The notes under the pieces were generated by a model. The model had not been told where the DNA came from, did no database searches, and worked only from the letters and a program-made list of their open reading frames with translations. Below are positions 8,329 to 16,232 of a stretch of 64,000 nt of DNA, piece after piece (within the stretch, counting starts at the first letter, position 1; the number at the start of each line of letters is the position of its first letter). The DNA is from Streptomyces sp. HPF1205. GTDB taxonomy: Bacteria; Actinomycetota; Actinomycetes; Streptomycetales; Streptomycetaceae. The stretch lies in assembly GCF_020400825.1 (NCBI RefSeq), contig NZ_JAINVH010000036.1:1-64000 (forward strand), in the 5' to 3' direction. The position numbers and the translations under genes were made by a program.

Positions 8329-8916
8329 ATGCCCAAGATCAGCGCCGCAACCGTTCCTGAGCACCGCGCCCAGCAGCGGGCGGCGCTGATCCGCGCAGCC
8401 GTCGACATCCTCGCCGACCAGGGCGCCACCGCCGTCACCCCGGCAGCCGTCACCGCACGCGCCGGCCTCGCCCGCCCCAGCTTCTACCAGTACTTCCCCT
8501 CCAGCGCCTCCCTGCTCGCAGCCATCGTGGAAGACGCCTTCACCGCCGCCGACACCGCCATGGCCCGGGCACTGGACACCGCGAGCGACCCCCGCGCCCG
8601 CATCGACGCCTTCGTCCGCACCGAACTCCACCTCGCCGCCCAAGGACTGCACCGCCCCGCCGCAGCCCTCATGCGCGCCGACCTCCCCACCGAATGCCGC
8701 GACCGCGTCCACGAACTCCACCACCGCCACCACACCCCCCTCATCACCGCCATCGCGGACCTCAGCGCCACCGACCCCGACCTCACCGCCCAACTGATCG
8801 GCGGACTCCTCCAAGCCGCCATGACCGCCGTCGGCCAAGGCACCGACCCCGACCGCACCGCCACCCGCACTCTTGCCCTCATCCACCAGGGCCTCCAGGG
8901 GAAGCCACGGACCTGA
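8329..8916 (+). CDS. TetR/AcrR-family regulator of the ABC operon
   Basis: This 195-residue regulator has an N-terminal HTH at about residues 12-60 (VTPAAVTARAGLARPSFYQY) and a variable helical ligand domain. It is third in the exporter operon, and such regulators usually repress their own operon until a transported compound binds. I did not find a convincing palindrome upstream of 6463, so the target is inferred from gene order. Confidence 0.85.
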   Translation: MPKISAATVPEHRAQQRAALIRAAVDILADQGATAVTPAAVTARAGLARPSFYQYFPSSASLLAAIVEDAFTAADTAMARALDTASDPRARIDAFVRTELHLAAQGLHRPAAALMRADLPTECRDRVHELHHRHHTPLITAIADLSATDPDLTAQLIGGLLQAAMTAVGQGTDPDRTATRTLALIHQGLQGKPRT

Positions 8917-9086
8917 GAGATCGGCGCCGGCGATCACGATGGTGGGAAGGCCGGGCCGAATGCACTCTCTGGAAAATGATTCAGCGCGCCTGGCGGCCTG
9001 TGCCCACCCGGGTCGCCGCTGAGGCCGGGGCGATCGCGACAGTCCACTCTCCCGGCCGGACATCCCGTTGGTACCGCGCCACCAGT

Positions 9087-9117
9087 AGGTACCTCCCCGT
9101 CGGCAGGGGAGGCACCT
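9087..9117. terminator. Hairpin between convergent genes
   Basis: aggtacctcccc (9087-9098) pairs with ggggaggcacct (9106-9117) with one mismatch around a 7-base loop. It lies between the convergent ends of the TetR gene (8916) and the FG-GAP gene (9145), fitting a bidirectional terminator. Confidence 0.6.
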
Positions 9118-9144
9118 TACCGGGCGGCACGGCACCACCATCGC

Positions 9145-10770
9145 TCAGTCCGCGGCGACGACCGTCGTCCAGTCCAGTCCGCCGTGCGCGCCGACCGGGG
9201 GTGCGAAGCCGCCGCCGGGGAGGCCGGCGAAGAACTTCAGGCCGCCGTGACGGGTGGCGGCGTAGAGGTCCGCGATCCCGTCGCCGTTGGCGTCGCCGCT
9301 GCTGAGGATGCGCGGATAGCGGGCGGCCGTGAAGCCCTTGCCCACCGCCGTCCGCTCGGCGGGAGCGGCGAGCGTGCCGTCGGCGTTGCCCGCGGCCAGG
9401 GTGAGCGTGCCGGAGTCGTCGTCACGGATGAGGATGTCGGGTATGCCGTCGCCGGTCATGTCACCGGGGGTGATCACCGTGCTGCGGTCGAGCCCGCTGG
9501 CCAGGACGGTGGAGGTCATTCCTCCGAACCGGCCTGCCCAGCGCAGGAGTTGGCCGTTCTCCACGGTGAGGATGTCCTGGAAGCGGGTGGAGGTGCCCTC
9601 GCTGCCCGAGGTGCCGTGCAGGATCTGCTTGGCCGCCGTCCAGTTGGTGCCGTCGGCGCGTTCCCAAGGGCCTGTTGTCGATCCGCGGGTGCCGAAGTCG
9701 CCGAGGCCGTTGTTCGGGACCCCCGTGACGTAGCCGGTGCCGCTGATCCGCAACATGTCCTGGTAGCCGTCGTAGGTGAGGTCACCGTCGCGGAGCACGC
9801 TGCCCCGGTCCCACCCGTCGCCGGTGTCCGCGTACGTGACCGCTTTCTTGAAGGTGCCGTCGCCCTTCCCGTACAGCACGTACAGCTTGCCGTCGGTACC
9901 GGTGGCCAGCAGATCGGCTTTCCCGTCGCCGTTGAGGTCCCCGGCCTTGTCCGGTTTCGCGGCGGGGGCCACGGAGAAGGTGTACTGGACGGCCCCCGAG
10001 ACGTTCCCCGCCCGGTCCACGCTCTGAACGTCGAGGACGTTGGTCCCCCACTGGGTGGGCGTCAGTTTCACCTTCGCGGTGCCGTCGGGACCCACCGGCA
10101 CCGAGGCGTTGCCGTCGACCGCGAGGTCGCTGTCGAGCGCGTACTCGAAGCGGACGGTGTCCTGCGAGCCGGGCCCGGACACCTTGAAGGTGAACGTCCC
10201 GGTGGTGCGGACCGGTGGCGCCGGCGCCGTGGAGCCGTCCGGTGGAAAGACCTTGGACGTGATGACCGGTGCGGCGGGCGGCGTGAGGTCGACGACGAAA
10301 TGGCAGTCGCCGGACCAGTCCGAGGCCGTCCCCGACCGGTCGACGTCACGGGCGCGCCAGGTGTACGTGACCCCGTCCGCGAAGTCCGCCGCCGGCAGTA
10401 CCAGTTGCCTGGTGCCGCCGCCGTATCCGGAGGCGGTGACGTCGTACGGCGCGGATCCGTCGCCCGGCTGGACGGCGAATTCGGTGTCGTACCAGACTGA
10501 CGGATTTCCGTTCGACGTCGCCGAGAAGGTGATTCCCTCGCCGCCGATTCTCCCGACGTATCCGTAAGGCCGGCTCGCCCCACAACCCTCGCTGTCCGCC
10601 CCGCCCACGGGCGCGGGGCTGATGCTGAGCCCGCTCGGCGCCGGCGTGAGGCCGTCGGCCGCCTCGGCCGCGGCCGGGACCGCCGCGAACGCGCCGCCGA
10701 GCAGCAAGGTGGCCGCCGCGCCGACGGCCGCCCGCCTGAATCCGCGCATACCTGACTGTGTCGCTGTCAT
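9145..10770 (-). CDS. Secreted FG-GAP/VCBS-repeat protein
   Basis: This 541-residue exported protein has a signal peptide (RRAAVGAAATLLLGGAFA) cleaved near AEA at about residue 37. An Ig-like/fibronectin-like middle region (about 40-270) precedes calcium-binding FG-GAP repeats of the form GDLNGDGKADLL, GDMTGDGIPDIL and GDANGDGIADLY. These usually build a beta-propeller outside the cell that binds surfaces or ligands. Streptomyces carries many such proteins, and a specific role cannot be read from sequence. A start at Met-8 (10749) is also possible. Confidence 0.85.
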   Translation of the reverse strand: MTATQSGMRGFRRAAVGAAATLLLGGAFAAVPAAAEAADGLTPAPSGLSISPAPVGGADSEGCGASRPYGYVGRIGGEGITFSATSNGNPSVWYDTEFAVQPGDGSAPYDVTASGYGGGTRQLVLPAADFADGVTYTWRARDVDRSGTASDWSGDCHFVVDLTPPAAPVITSKVFPPDGSTAPAPPVRTTGTFTFKVSGPGSQDTVRFEYALDSDLAVDGNASVPVGPDGTAKVKLTPTQWGTNVLDVQSVDRAGNVSGAVQYTFSVAPAAKPDKAGDLNGDGKADLLATGTDGKLYVLYGKGDGTFKKAVTYADTGDGWDRGSVLRDGDLTYDGYQDMLRISGTGYVTGVPNNGLGDFGTRGSTTGPWERADGTNWTAAKQILHGTSGSEGTSTRFQDILTVENGQLLRWAGRFGGMTSTVLASGLDRSTVITPGDMTGDGIPDILIRDDDSGTLTLAAGNADGTLAAPAERTAVGKGFTAARYPRILSSGDANGDGIADLYAATRHGGLKFFAGLPGGGFAPPVGAHGGLDWTTVVAAD

Positions 10771-11177
10771 CCATCCCCCCAGGTGACCGGCGCGGTGTGC
10801 GGTTCCCCGCCGGTGTCCGACAGGCGCTCGTCGGTGACGACGCCCCGCTGATCAATGTTTGCCGGGGGTCCGACAACGACGACGGGATCCGGTCACTCGG
10901 CCGCGGCCGCCGCAACGTCCCCCCTCGAATCTGCGTACCGAACCCGAGAATCATCTGGCCCGCCCCCGGCGGTGGCCGGACCGCGGCAAGCGACGGCCGC
11001 GTCGGACGGCATCGGCGCCCCGGGGCGGGCCGGGTCGGCAGGTGTGCGGCCTTCGCCCGGGCGTCCGGCAGCCCTCACGGCAGGCGTGGGGCGTCATCAG
11101 CCACGGTCACGGGCGTACGGTTCCCTATCCTTGTCCTTGTCGGGCAGCCGAAGGGGACGCGGGGAGAGGCGGGCGTC
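10771..11177. other. Intergenic, nothing recognised
   Basis: Divergent upstream region of the FG-GAP gene and the PdxH-like gene, presumably with both promoters. Open frames here show no coding bias or known motif. Confidence 0.5.
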
Positions 11178-11849
11178 GTGCACGTGGACGGGACGATGCG
11201 TGACAGGCTCAGGACGATTCCGGTGTTCGTGGGCGTGGACGCGACCGCAGGCCGCTTCGAGGACGACGGTCCTGCGGACAACCCGCTGCCCGCGATCGGC
11301 GAGTGGATCTTCGCGGCTGCCGCGGCCGGACAGCTGGAACCGCACGCCATGAGCCTGTGCACGGTCGACGCGTCGGGGGTTCCGTCCAGCAGGGTCCTCA
11401 TCGTCAAGGACATCGACGACGAGCACCTGTACTTCGCGACCCCCTCCGACAGTCGCAAGGGCCTGGACATCGCGGCGAATCCCCACGTGTCCGCCCATTT
11501 CCACTGGCCCCTCGTCGGGCGGCAGATACGGATCGTGGGAACCGCGGCCGACCAAGGCCGCGCCGCCTCCGAGGACGACTTCGCCGAACGGGGCCGCGGC
11601 TCCCGGCTCGCCGCTCACCTGCACCGGCCCGGTCCCCTCCCGGACCGGCGTACCGCCCTCGCCGAGTTCGACCGCCTCGGCTCCCGTTACGGGGACGAGG
11701 TGCCGTGTCCGCCCACCTGGACGCTCTACGCCATTACCCCCGCCGAGGTGGAGTTCTGGGAGGCGAGCGCCGACCGGGTCCACCACCGGCTGGTCTACCG
11801 CAGGGACACACGCCACGCGGCCTGGCGGCGCGAGCTGCTCTGGCCTTGA
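11178..11849 (+). CDS. Pyridoxamine 5'-phosphate oxidase family protein
   Basis: This 223-residue FMN-binding split-barrel protein resembles PdxH, which oxidises pyridoxamine/pyridoxine phosphate to PLP. Motifs include SRVLIVKDIDDEHLYFAT, then SRKGLDIAANPHVSAHFHW, and the C-terminal segment ITPAEVEFWEA. GTG 11178 is chosen because gggagagg lies about 9 bases upstream; ATG 11196 is the alternative. The C-terminus departs from the PdxH ending (RLRYRR...RLAP), so a PhzG-like or other pathway-specific oxidase is possible. It is monocistronic. Confidence 0.8.
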   Translation: MHVDGTMRDRLRTIPVFVGVDATAGRFEDDGPADNPLPAIGEWIFAAAAAGQLEPHAMSLCTVDASGVPSSRVLIVKDIDDEHLYFATPSDSRKGLDIAANPHVSAHFHWPLVGRQIRIVGTAADQGRAASEDDFAERGRGSRLAAHLHRPGPLPDRRTALAEFDRLGSRYGDEVPCPPTWTLYAITPAEVEFWEASADRVHHRLVYRRDTRHAAWRRELLWP

Positions 11850-12129
11850 GCCTGTCGTTCGGCCGGTTCGCCGGGATTCGATGCCGGCCTTGTGGTGCGC
11901 CGGTCGCTGGTGTGCCGCGTTGCCGGTGAGGACGCGTGCCACCTCGTGCCGGGCCGCGGTCGCCGGTTCCTCGAGCCGGCCCGGCGCCTGTCCGCGCGTG
12001 CCGAAGATCGTCGCACCACTCTTCCCTCACCCCGGGACCACCGCTCCCGGCGTGGCTGCGGCGCGAGGTGAGGAGATGGGCCCAGCACGGACATGAGCGC
12101 GTCATCGGGCGGAAACACCCGGTCCCTAA
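11850..12129. other. Intergenic before the permease operator
   Basis: No gene is supported between the PdxH-like stop and the operator at 12130. The permease promoter must lie at its right end. Confidence 0.5.
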
Positions 12130-12149
12130 TTTCTGTCGCCCGACAGGAA
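12130..12149. promoter_or_regulatory. TetR operator upstream of permease
   Basis: tttctgtcgcccgacaggaa is a palindrome with one mismatch between the arms. It begins 39 bases before the permease start. It shares the extended context cctaatttctgtcg with the perfect palindrome at 14613-14632. The only regulator between the two sites is the TetR gene at 13778-14446, its likely binder. Confidence 0.75.
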
Positions 12150-12168
12150 TTCGGCACAGAGGGTACCC

Positions 12169-13710
12169 ATGACCGCCACCGCACCTTCAGACATCGGCTC
12201 GCAACCCACCGACGACCGCCGGGACGCCGCGGCGCTGGCCGGCTTCGGCTACCGGCAGGAACTGCACCGCAGCATGGGCAGGTACGCGTCCTTCGCGGCC
12301 GGTTTCTCGTTCATCTCGGTCCTGACCACCGTCTTCCAGTTCTTCGCCTTCGGCTACTCCTTCGGCGGCCCCCGCTTCTTCTGGACCTGGCCGGCCGTGC
12401 TGCTGGGCCAGTTGCTGGTGGCGGCGTGCTTCGCCGAACTCGCCGCCCGCTACCCGCTGTCCGGCGCCGTTTACCAATGGGCGAGCCGGCTCGGCAACGC
12501 GGTCTTCGGCTGGTACGCGGGCTGGATCATGGTGCTCGGCCAGATCGTGGTGGTGGCCGCCGCCGCGCTGGCCCTGCAGGTGGTGCTGCCCGCGGTGTGG
12601 TCCGGCTTCCAGCTGGTCGGCACGGACACCTCGCCGGTCTCCGCCGACGGCGCCGCCAACGCGGCGGTGCTCGGCATCGCCCTGCTGACACTGACCACGG
12701 TGGTCAACCTGCTGGACAACAGGGTGATGTCGGTGGTGAACCGGGTCGGGGTCACCGCGGAGATCGCCGGCGCGGTGCTGATCGTCGTGCTGCTGTTCAC
12801 ACACGCCGGCCGGGGTCCCTCGGTGACCGTGCACGGCGGGGGCGGCGCGTCGGCGGTGTTCGTCGGATCGTTCGCGGCCGCGTACGTGATGATCGGCTTC
12901 GACAGCGCGGGAGAGATGAGCGAGGAGACCCGCCACCCGCGGCGGGTCGCCCCCCGTACCGTCCTGTGGGCGCTGGCCTCGGCCGGCCTCCTGGCGTCCC
13001 TGCTGGTACTGGCCGGGCTGCTGGCCGCGCCGAGCCTGACCGACGGGCACCTGGGCAGGGACGGCCTGTCGTACGTCCTGACCAGCAGGCTCGGTGGAAC
13101 GCTGGGCCGGGTGCTGCTGTGCGACGTGGCAATGGCGGTCGCCGTGGCCACGCTCGCCATCCAGACGTCGGCGACCCGCATGATCTTCTCCATGGCGCGC
13201 GACCGCGCGCTGCCGTTCTCCCGGACACTGGGCCGGGTCTCCCCGAGCACCGGCCAGCCGGCCGCGCCCGTCGTGGTGGTCGGTGTCCTGTCCGCCGCCC
13301 TGCTCGTGCTCAGTTTCGCCTCCCCCGAGGCGTGGCTGGCCATCGGCACCACGTGCATCGTGATGCTCTACCTGGCGTACGCGATGGTCACCGGTCCTCA
13401 GCTGGTGCGCCGCCTGCGTGGCCAACTGCCCTCGGGAACCGACGAGTCCGGGAAACCGCTGTTCTCCCTCGGCCGCTGGGGCGTGCCCGTCAACGCCCTC
13501 GCCCTCGTGTACGGCCTGGCCATGGCGGTGAACCTCGCCTGGCCCCGCGCCGCCGTCTACGACCCCGCCGGCGGCCACTGGTACTTCCAGTGGTTCTCGC
13601 CACTGTTCGTGGCCGGAAGCCTCGCCGTCGGCCTCGCCTGGCGGACGCTCCGGCTGCGCCGGGCGCGGCCGTCCGCGGAGGCGGCCGCGCTGCCGGAGGC
13701 GGCGGGGTAG
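12169..13710 (+). CDS. APC-family permease of the urea/guanidine carboxylase cluster
   Basis: This 513-residue amino acid/polyamine/organocation permease has about 12 hydrophobic segments, starting near ASFAAGFSFISVLTTVFQFF. The conserved early motif GAVYQWASRLG follows, then MIGFDSAGEMSEETRHPRR in the middle. Permeases of this subgroup commonly accompany urea carboxylase genes and probably import the nitrogen substrate (urea or guanidine). It carries its own copy of the TetR operator and is convergent with the TetR gene. Confidence 0.88.
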   Translation: MTATAPSDIGSQPTDDRRDAAALAGFGYRQELHRSMGRYASFAAGFSFISVLTTVFQFFAFGYSFGGPRFFWTWPAVLLGQLLVAACFAELAARYPLSGAVYQWASRLGNAVFGWYAGWIMVLGQIVVVAAAALALQVVLPAVWSGFQLVGTDTSPVSADGAANAAVLGIALLTLTTVVNLLDNRVMSVVNRVGVTAEIAGAVLIVVLLFTHAGRGPSVTVHGGGGASAVFVGSFAAAYVMIGFDSAGEMSEETRHPRRVAPRTVLWALASAGLLASLLVLAGLLAAPSLTDGHLGRDGLSYVLTSRLGGTLGRVLLCDVAMAVAVATLAIQTSATRMIFSMARDRALPFSRTLGRVSPSTGQPAAPVVVVGVLSAALLVLSFASPEAWLAIGTTCIVMLYLAYAMVTGPQLVRRLRGQLPSGTDESGKPLFSLGRWGVPVNALALVYGLAMAVNLAWPRAAVYDPAGGHWYFQWFSPLFVAGSLAVGLAWRTLRLRRARPSAEAAALPEAAG

Positions 13711-13777
13711 AAGGGGCAGGGCCGGCGGCACGTCCCGTGGCAAGGCCTTGGCCGGGACCGCGGCGGCGCCCGCGGCC

Positions 13778-14446
13778 TCAGGCGCCGCGCAGGGCAGGCA
13801 GGTCGTCCTCACACACGCCGGCGACGCGCAGCGCCGCGTCCGCCGCCGCGGCGGCGAACGCACCGGCCGAAGGCTGAGCGGCGGCCGGGGCCGGCGCGCG
13901 ATGGGCCAGGATGAGGCCCTCGATCAGGGCGAACAGCAGGTCGGCGCGCAGCGCGAGTCCGGCCGGGGGCAGCGCCCGGCAGGGAGCAGTGCCGGACAGG
14001 AGCGACGCGTACGCGGACTTCAAGGCGGCGCGCGCCTCGTGGAAAGCGGCGAAACGGGGGGCCGCGACCTCGGGGAGCAGATAGAGGCCGCCGAGGTTGT
14101 ACGGGCCCGCGCACAGCAGCTCCGCGTCGGAACGGCACAGTTCCCACAGCCGTACCTCCGCCGGCCGGGCGGTGTCGGCCAGGAGCCGCCGGGCCAGCCG
14201 CAGGGAGGGGGTGACCGTGCCCTCGAGGAGTGCGGCAAGCAGGTCCTCCTTGCCGCCGACGTAGTGGTACATCGACGCCTGCCGCATTCCCGCCCGCTCG
14301 GCCAGCGCCCGGGTGGTGGTCGCGGTGTATCCGCGGGTGGTGAACAACTCGGCGGCCGCCGCCAGCAGTTCCTCGCGGGGGCTCAGCCCGCTGTCCGGCC
14401 GCGGCTGCGCCCGCGGCCGCCCCACCCGTTTCCCGTTCCCGCTCAC
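13778..14446 (-). CDS. TetR-family regulator of the carboxylase regulon
   Basis: This 222-residue regulator has an HTH at about residues 25-70 (TTRALAERAGMRQASMYHYV) and a C-terminal helical domain. GTG 14446 gives a normal TetR length; longer upstream starts add low-complexity sequence. It is divergent from the DUF1989/carboxylase operon. The only strong palindromes nearby are at 12130-12149 and 14613-14632, so it probably controls the permease, the catabolic operon and itself. The ligand may be urea, guanidine or a carboxylated intermediate. Confidence 0.88.
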   Translation of the reverse strand: MSGNGKRVGRPRAQPRPDSGLSPREELLAAAAELFTTRGYTATTTRALAERAGMRQASMYHYVGGKEDLLAALLEGTVTPSLRLARRLLADTARPAEVRLWELCRSDAELLCAGPYNLGGLYLLPEVAAPRFAAFHEARAALKSAYASLLSGTAPCRALPPAGLALRADLLFALIEGLILAHRAPAPAAAQPSAGAFAAAAADAALRVAGVCEDDLPALRGA

Positions 14447-14612
14447 CGGCTGATCGTCGCACAGCTGCGCCGGGCCCCGGACCGGCGCCCCGCCGCCCGA
14501 GGCGCGGGCGCGGCACCCTCGACGGCGGGAGGACCGCCCCTCGGCCCGCGGTGAGCATCCGGTAACACCCCCGCAACTGCCGGGCAACGGGCCCGAATCC
14601 GCGTCCCCCTAA

Positions 14613-14632
14613 TTTCTGTCGAGCGACAGAAA
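14613..14632. promoter_or_regulatory. TetR operator, divergent promoter region
   Basis: tttctgtcgagcgacagaaa has perfect 9-base arms around a 2-base centre. It lies between the divergent TetR gene (start 14446) and the catabolic operon (start 14680), 47 bases before the latter. It matches the site at 12130. Confidence 0.8.
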
Positions 14633-14679
14633 CAGGAACGCGCGGCCGACCGAGACTTACGAGCCGGAGGTGCACCACC

Positions 14680-15501
14680 GTGGCGACCCGCCAGAACCGC
14701 AACCGCCCGCTTGCCACCGCTGACGGTGCCCGCGAGCACGCCCGCGCCCAGGAGGGGACCCGCGCGGACGCGATGCCTCGGGTGCCCCCGCCCGAGGGCC
14801 TGACCTGGGCCGAGACCGTGGCGAGCGGCGGCTACACGCACAAGACGCTGGCCCGCGGCACCGAGCTGCGACTGGCCGACCCGACCGGCGACGCCTGCGC
14901 CCACCTCCTGCTCTTCGCGGCCGGCCGGCCGTGGGAGCGGCTGAACACCGCCGACACCGTCAAGGTGCAGTGGCAGGCGTACCTCGGCGCCGGACACCTC
15001 CTGCTGTCCGACCAGGGCCAGGTCCTGGCCTCCCTGATCGCCGACACCAGCGGCCGCCACGACACCTTGTGCGGCACGTCCACCGCGGCGCGCAACACCG
15101 CGCGCTACGGGGACGGCTCGCCGCACGGTCCTTCACCCGCGGGCCGCGAGCTGTTCAAGCTGGCCGCGGCCAAGAACGGCCTGGGCCCGCGGGACCTGCC
15201 CCCCTCGCTATCGTTCTTCCAGGGCGTGCGGGTGGACCCCGACGGGGCGCTGGAGTTCACCGGCTCCGCCGGGCCCGGAACCGCGGTCACCCTGCGCGCC
15301 GAGCAGCCGCTGACCGTCCTGCTGGCGAACGTCCCGCACCCGCTCGACCCGCGCCCCGCCTACACGTGCGGCCCGCTGGAGGTCCGGGCCCGGCCGGGCG
15401 CGCCCACGGCACCGGGCGACCCGCTGTGGAACGCCAGCCCGGAAGGCCGCCGTGCCTTCGAGAACACCGCAGAGCACCTGACCGCGAGGGGGGCCGCATG
15501 A
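14680..15501 (+). CDS. DUF1989 protein, urea carboxylase-associated family 1 (CgdA/CgdB-like)
   Basis: This 273-residue DUF1989 protein starts at GTG 14680 with ggagg 9 bases upstream. Family signatures include DACAHLLLFAA, TSGRHDTLCGTST and TVLLANVPHPLDPR. DUF1989 pairs beside urea carboxylase genes have been shown in other bacteria to form carboxyguanidine deiminase, which hydrolyses carboxyguanidine to allophanate. It overlaps the second DUF1989 gene by 4 bases, consistent with a heteromeric enzyme. The N-terminal 25 residues look like a variable tail. Confidence 0.85.
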   Translation: MATRQNRNRPLATADGAREHARAQEGTRADAMPRVPPPEGLTWAETVASGGYTHKTLARGTELRLADPTGDACAHLLLFAAGRPWERLNTADTVKVQWQAYLGAGHLLLSDQGQVLASLIADTSGRHDTLCGTSTAARNTARYGDGSPHGPSPAGRELFKLAAAKNGLGPRDLPPSLSFFQGVRVDPDGALEFTGSAGPGTAVTLRAEQPLTVLLANVPHPLDPRPAYTCGPLEVRARPGAPTAPGDPLWNASPEGRRAFENTAEHLTARGAA

Positions 15502-16232
15502 CAAGCACGAGCACGACACCGCAGGCCGCGGGGGCGCCGGCGGCGGACCCGGCGGCACCGCCGCTCCCAGCGGCCGGCACCACGCAACCGGTGGTCACCG
15601 ACGTCCCGGCCCGCGCCCCGTGGTCGGCGGTCGTCCCGGCCGGCGCCCTGCTGACCATCACCGACCTGCACGGCAACCAGGCGGTGGACTTCCTGGTGTA
15701 CGACGCCCACGACACCGCCGTCCGCTACAGCGCGCCCGACACGGTCCAGGCGCAGGGCGGTGTCTTCCTGACCACGGGCAGCGTGCTGCTGTCGAGCGAG
15801 CACACCCCGCTGATGACGGTCGTCGCCGACACCTGCGGCCGGCACGACACGATCGGCGGCGCGTGCTCCAAGGAGTCCAACACCCTGCGCTACGGCCACC
15901 ACACCTGGTCCCAGCACGCGTGCGCCGACAATTTCCTCGCCGAGGGCAGCCGTTACGGACTGGGCAAGCGCGACCTGGTGAGCAACGTCAACTGGTTCAT
16001 GAACGTCCCCGTCGAGGACGACGGCACCCTCGGCATCGTGGACGGCATCTCCGCGCCCGGCCTGGAAGTGACCCTGCGTGCCGAGACCGACGTCCTCGTC
16101 CTGGTCTCCAACTGCCCTCAGATCAACAACCCCTGCAACGGCTTCGACCCGACGCCGGTACGGATGACGGTCACCGCGCCGACCGGGCGGGCCGGCACGG
16201 CCGCCACTCCCGCCGGGAGGGCCGGCGCATGA
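15498..16232 (+). CDS. DUF1989 protein, urea carboxylase-associated family 2 (CgdA/CgdB-like)
   Basis: This 244-residue second DUF1989 partner shows NQAVDFLVYDAHD, DTCGRHDTIGGACSKESNT and SNCPQINNPCNGFDPTP, with Cys and His residues that probably bind a metal. An Ala/Pro-rich N-terminal stretch of about 30 residues precedes the core. ATGA overlaps at both ends tie it to its neighbours in one transcript. It is presumed to work with the preceding protein as carboxyguanidine deiminase; the assignment rests on family and synteny. Confidence 0.87.
   Translation: MTSTSTTPQAAGAPAADPAAPPLPAAGTTQPVVTDVPARAPWSAVVPAGALLTITDLHGNQAVDFLVYDAHDTAVRYSAPDTVQAQGGVFLTTGSVLLSSEHTPLMTVVADTCGRHDTIGGACSKESNTLRYGHHTWSQHACADNFLAEGSRYGLGKRDLVSNVNWFMNVPVEDDGTLGIVDGISAPGLEVTLRAETDVLVLVSNCPQINNPCNGFDPTPVRMTVTAPTGRAGTAATPAGRAGA

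Noticed and set aside
13730..13760. Possible terminator gtcccg...cgggac between permease and TetR.
   Set aside because: The stem is short with internal mismatches; not convincing enough to list.
14680..14760. Looked for a guanidine riboswitch before the carboxylase operon.
   Set aside because: No recognisable conserved ykkC-type elements in 14447-14679; the palindrome explains control better.
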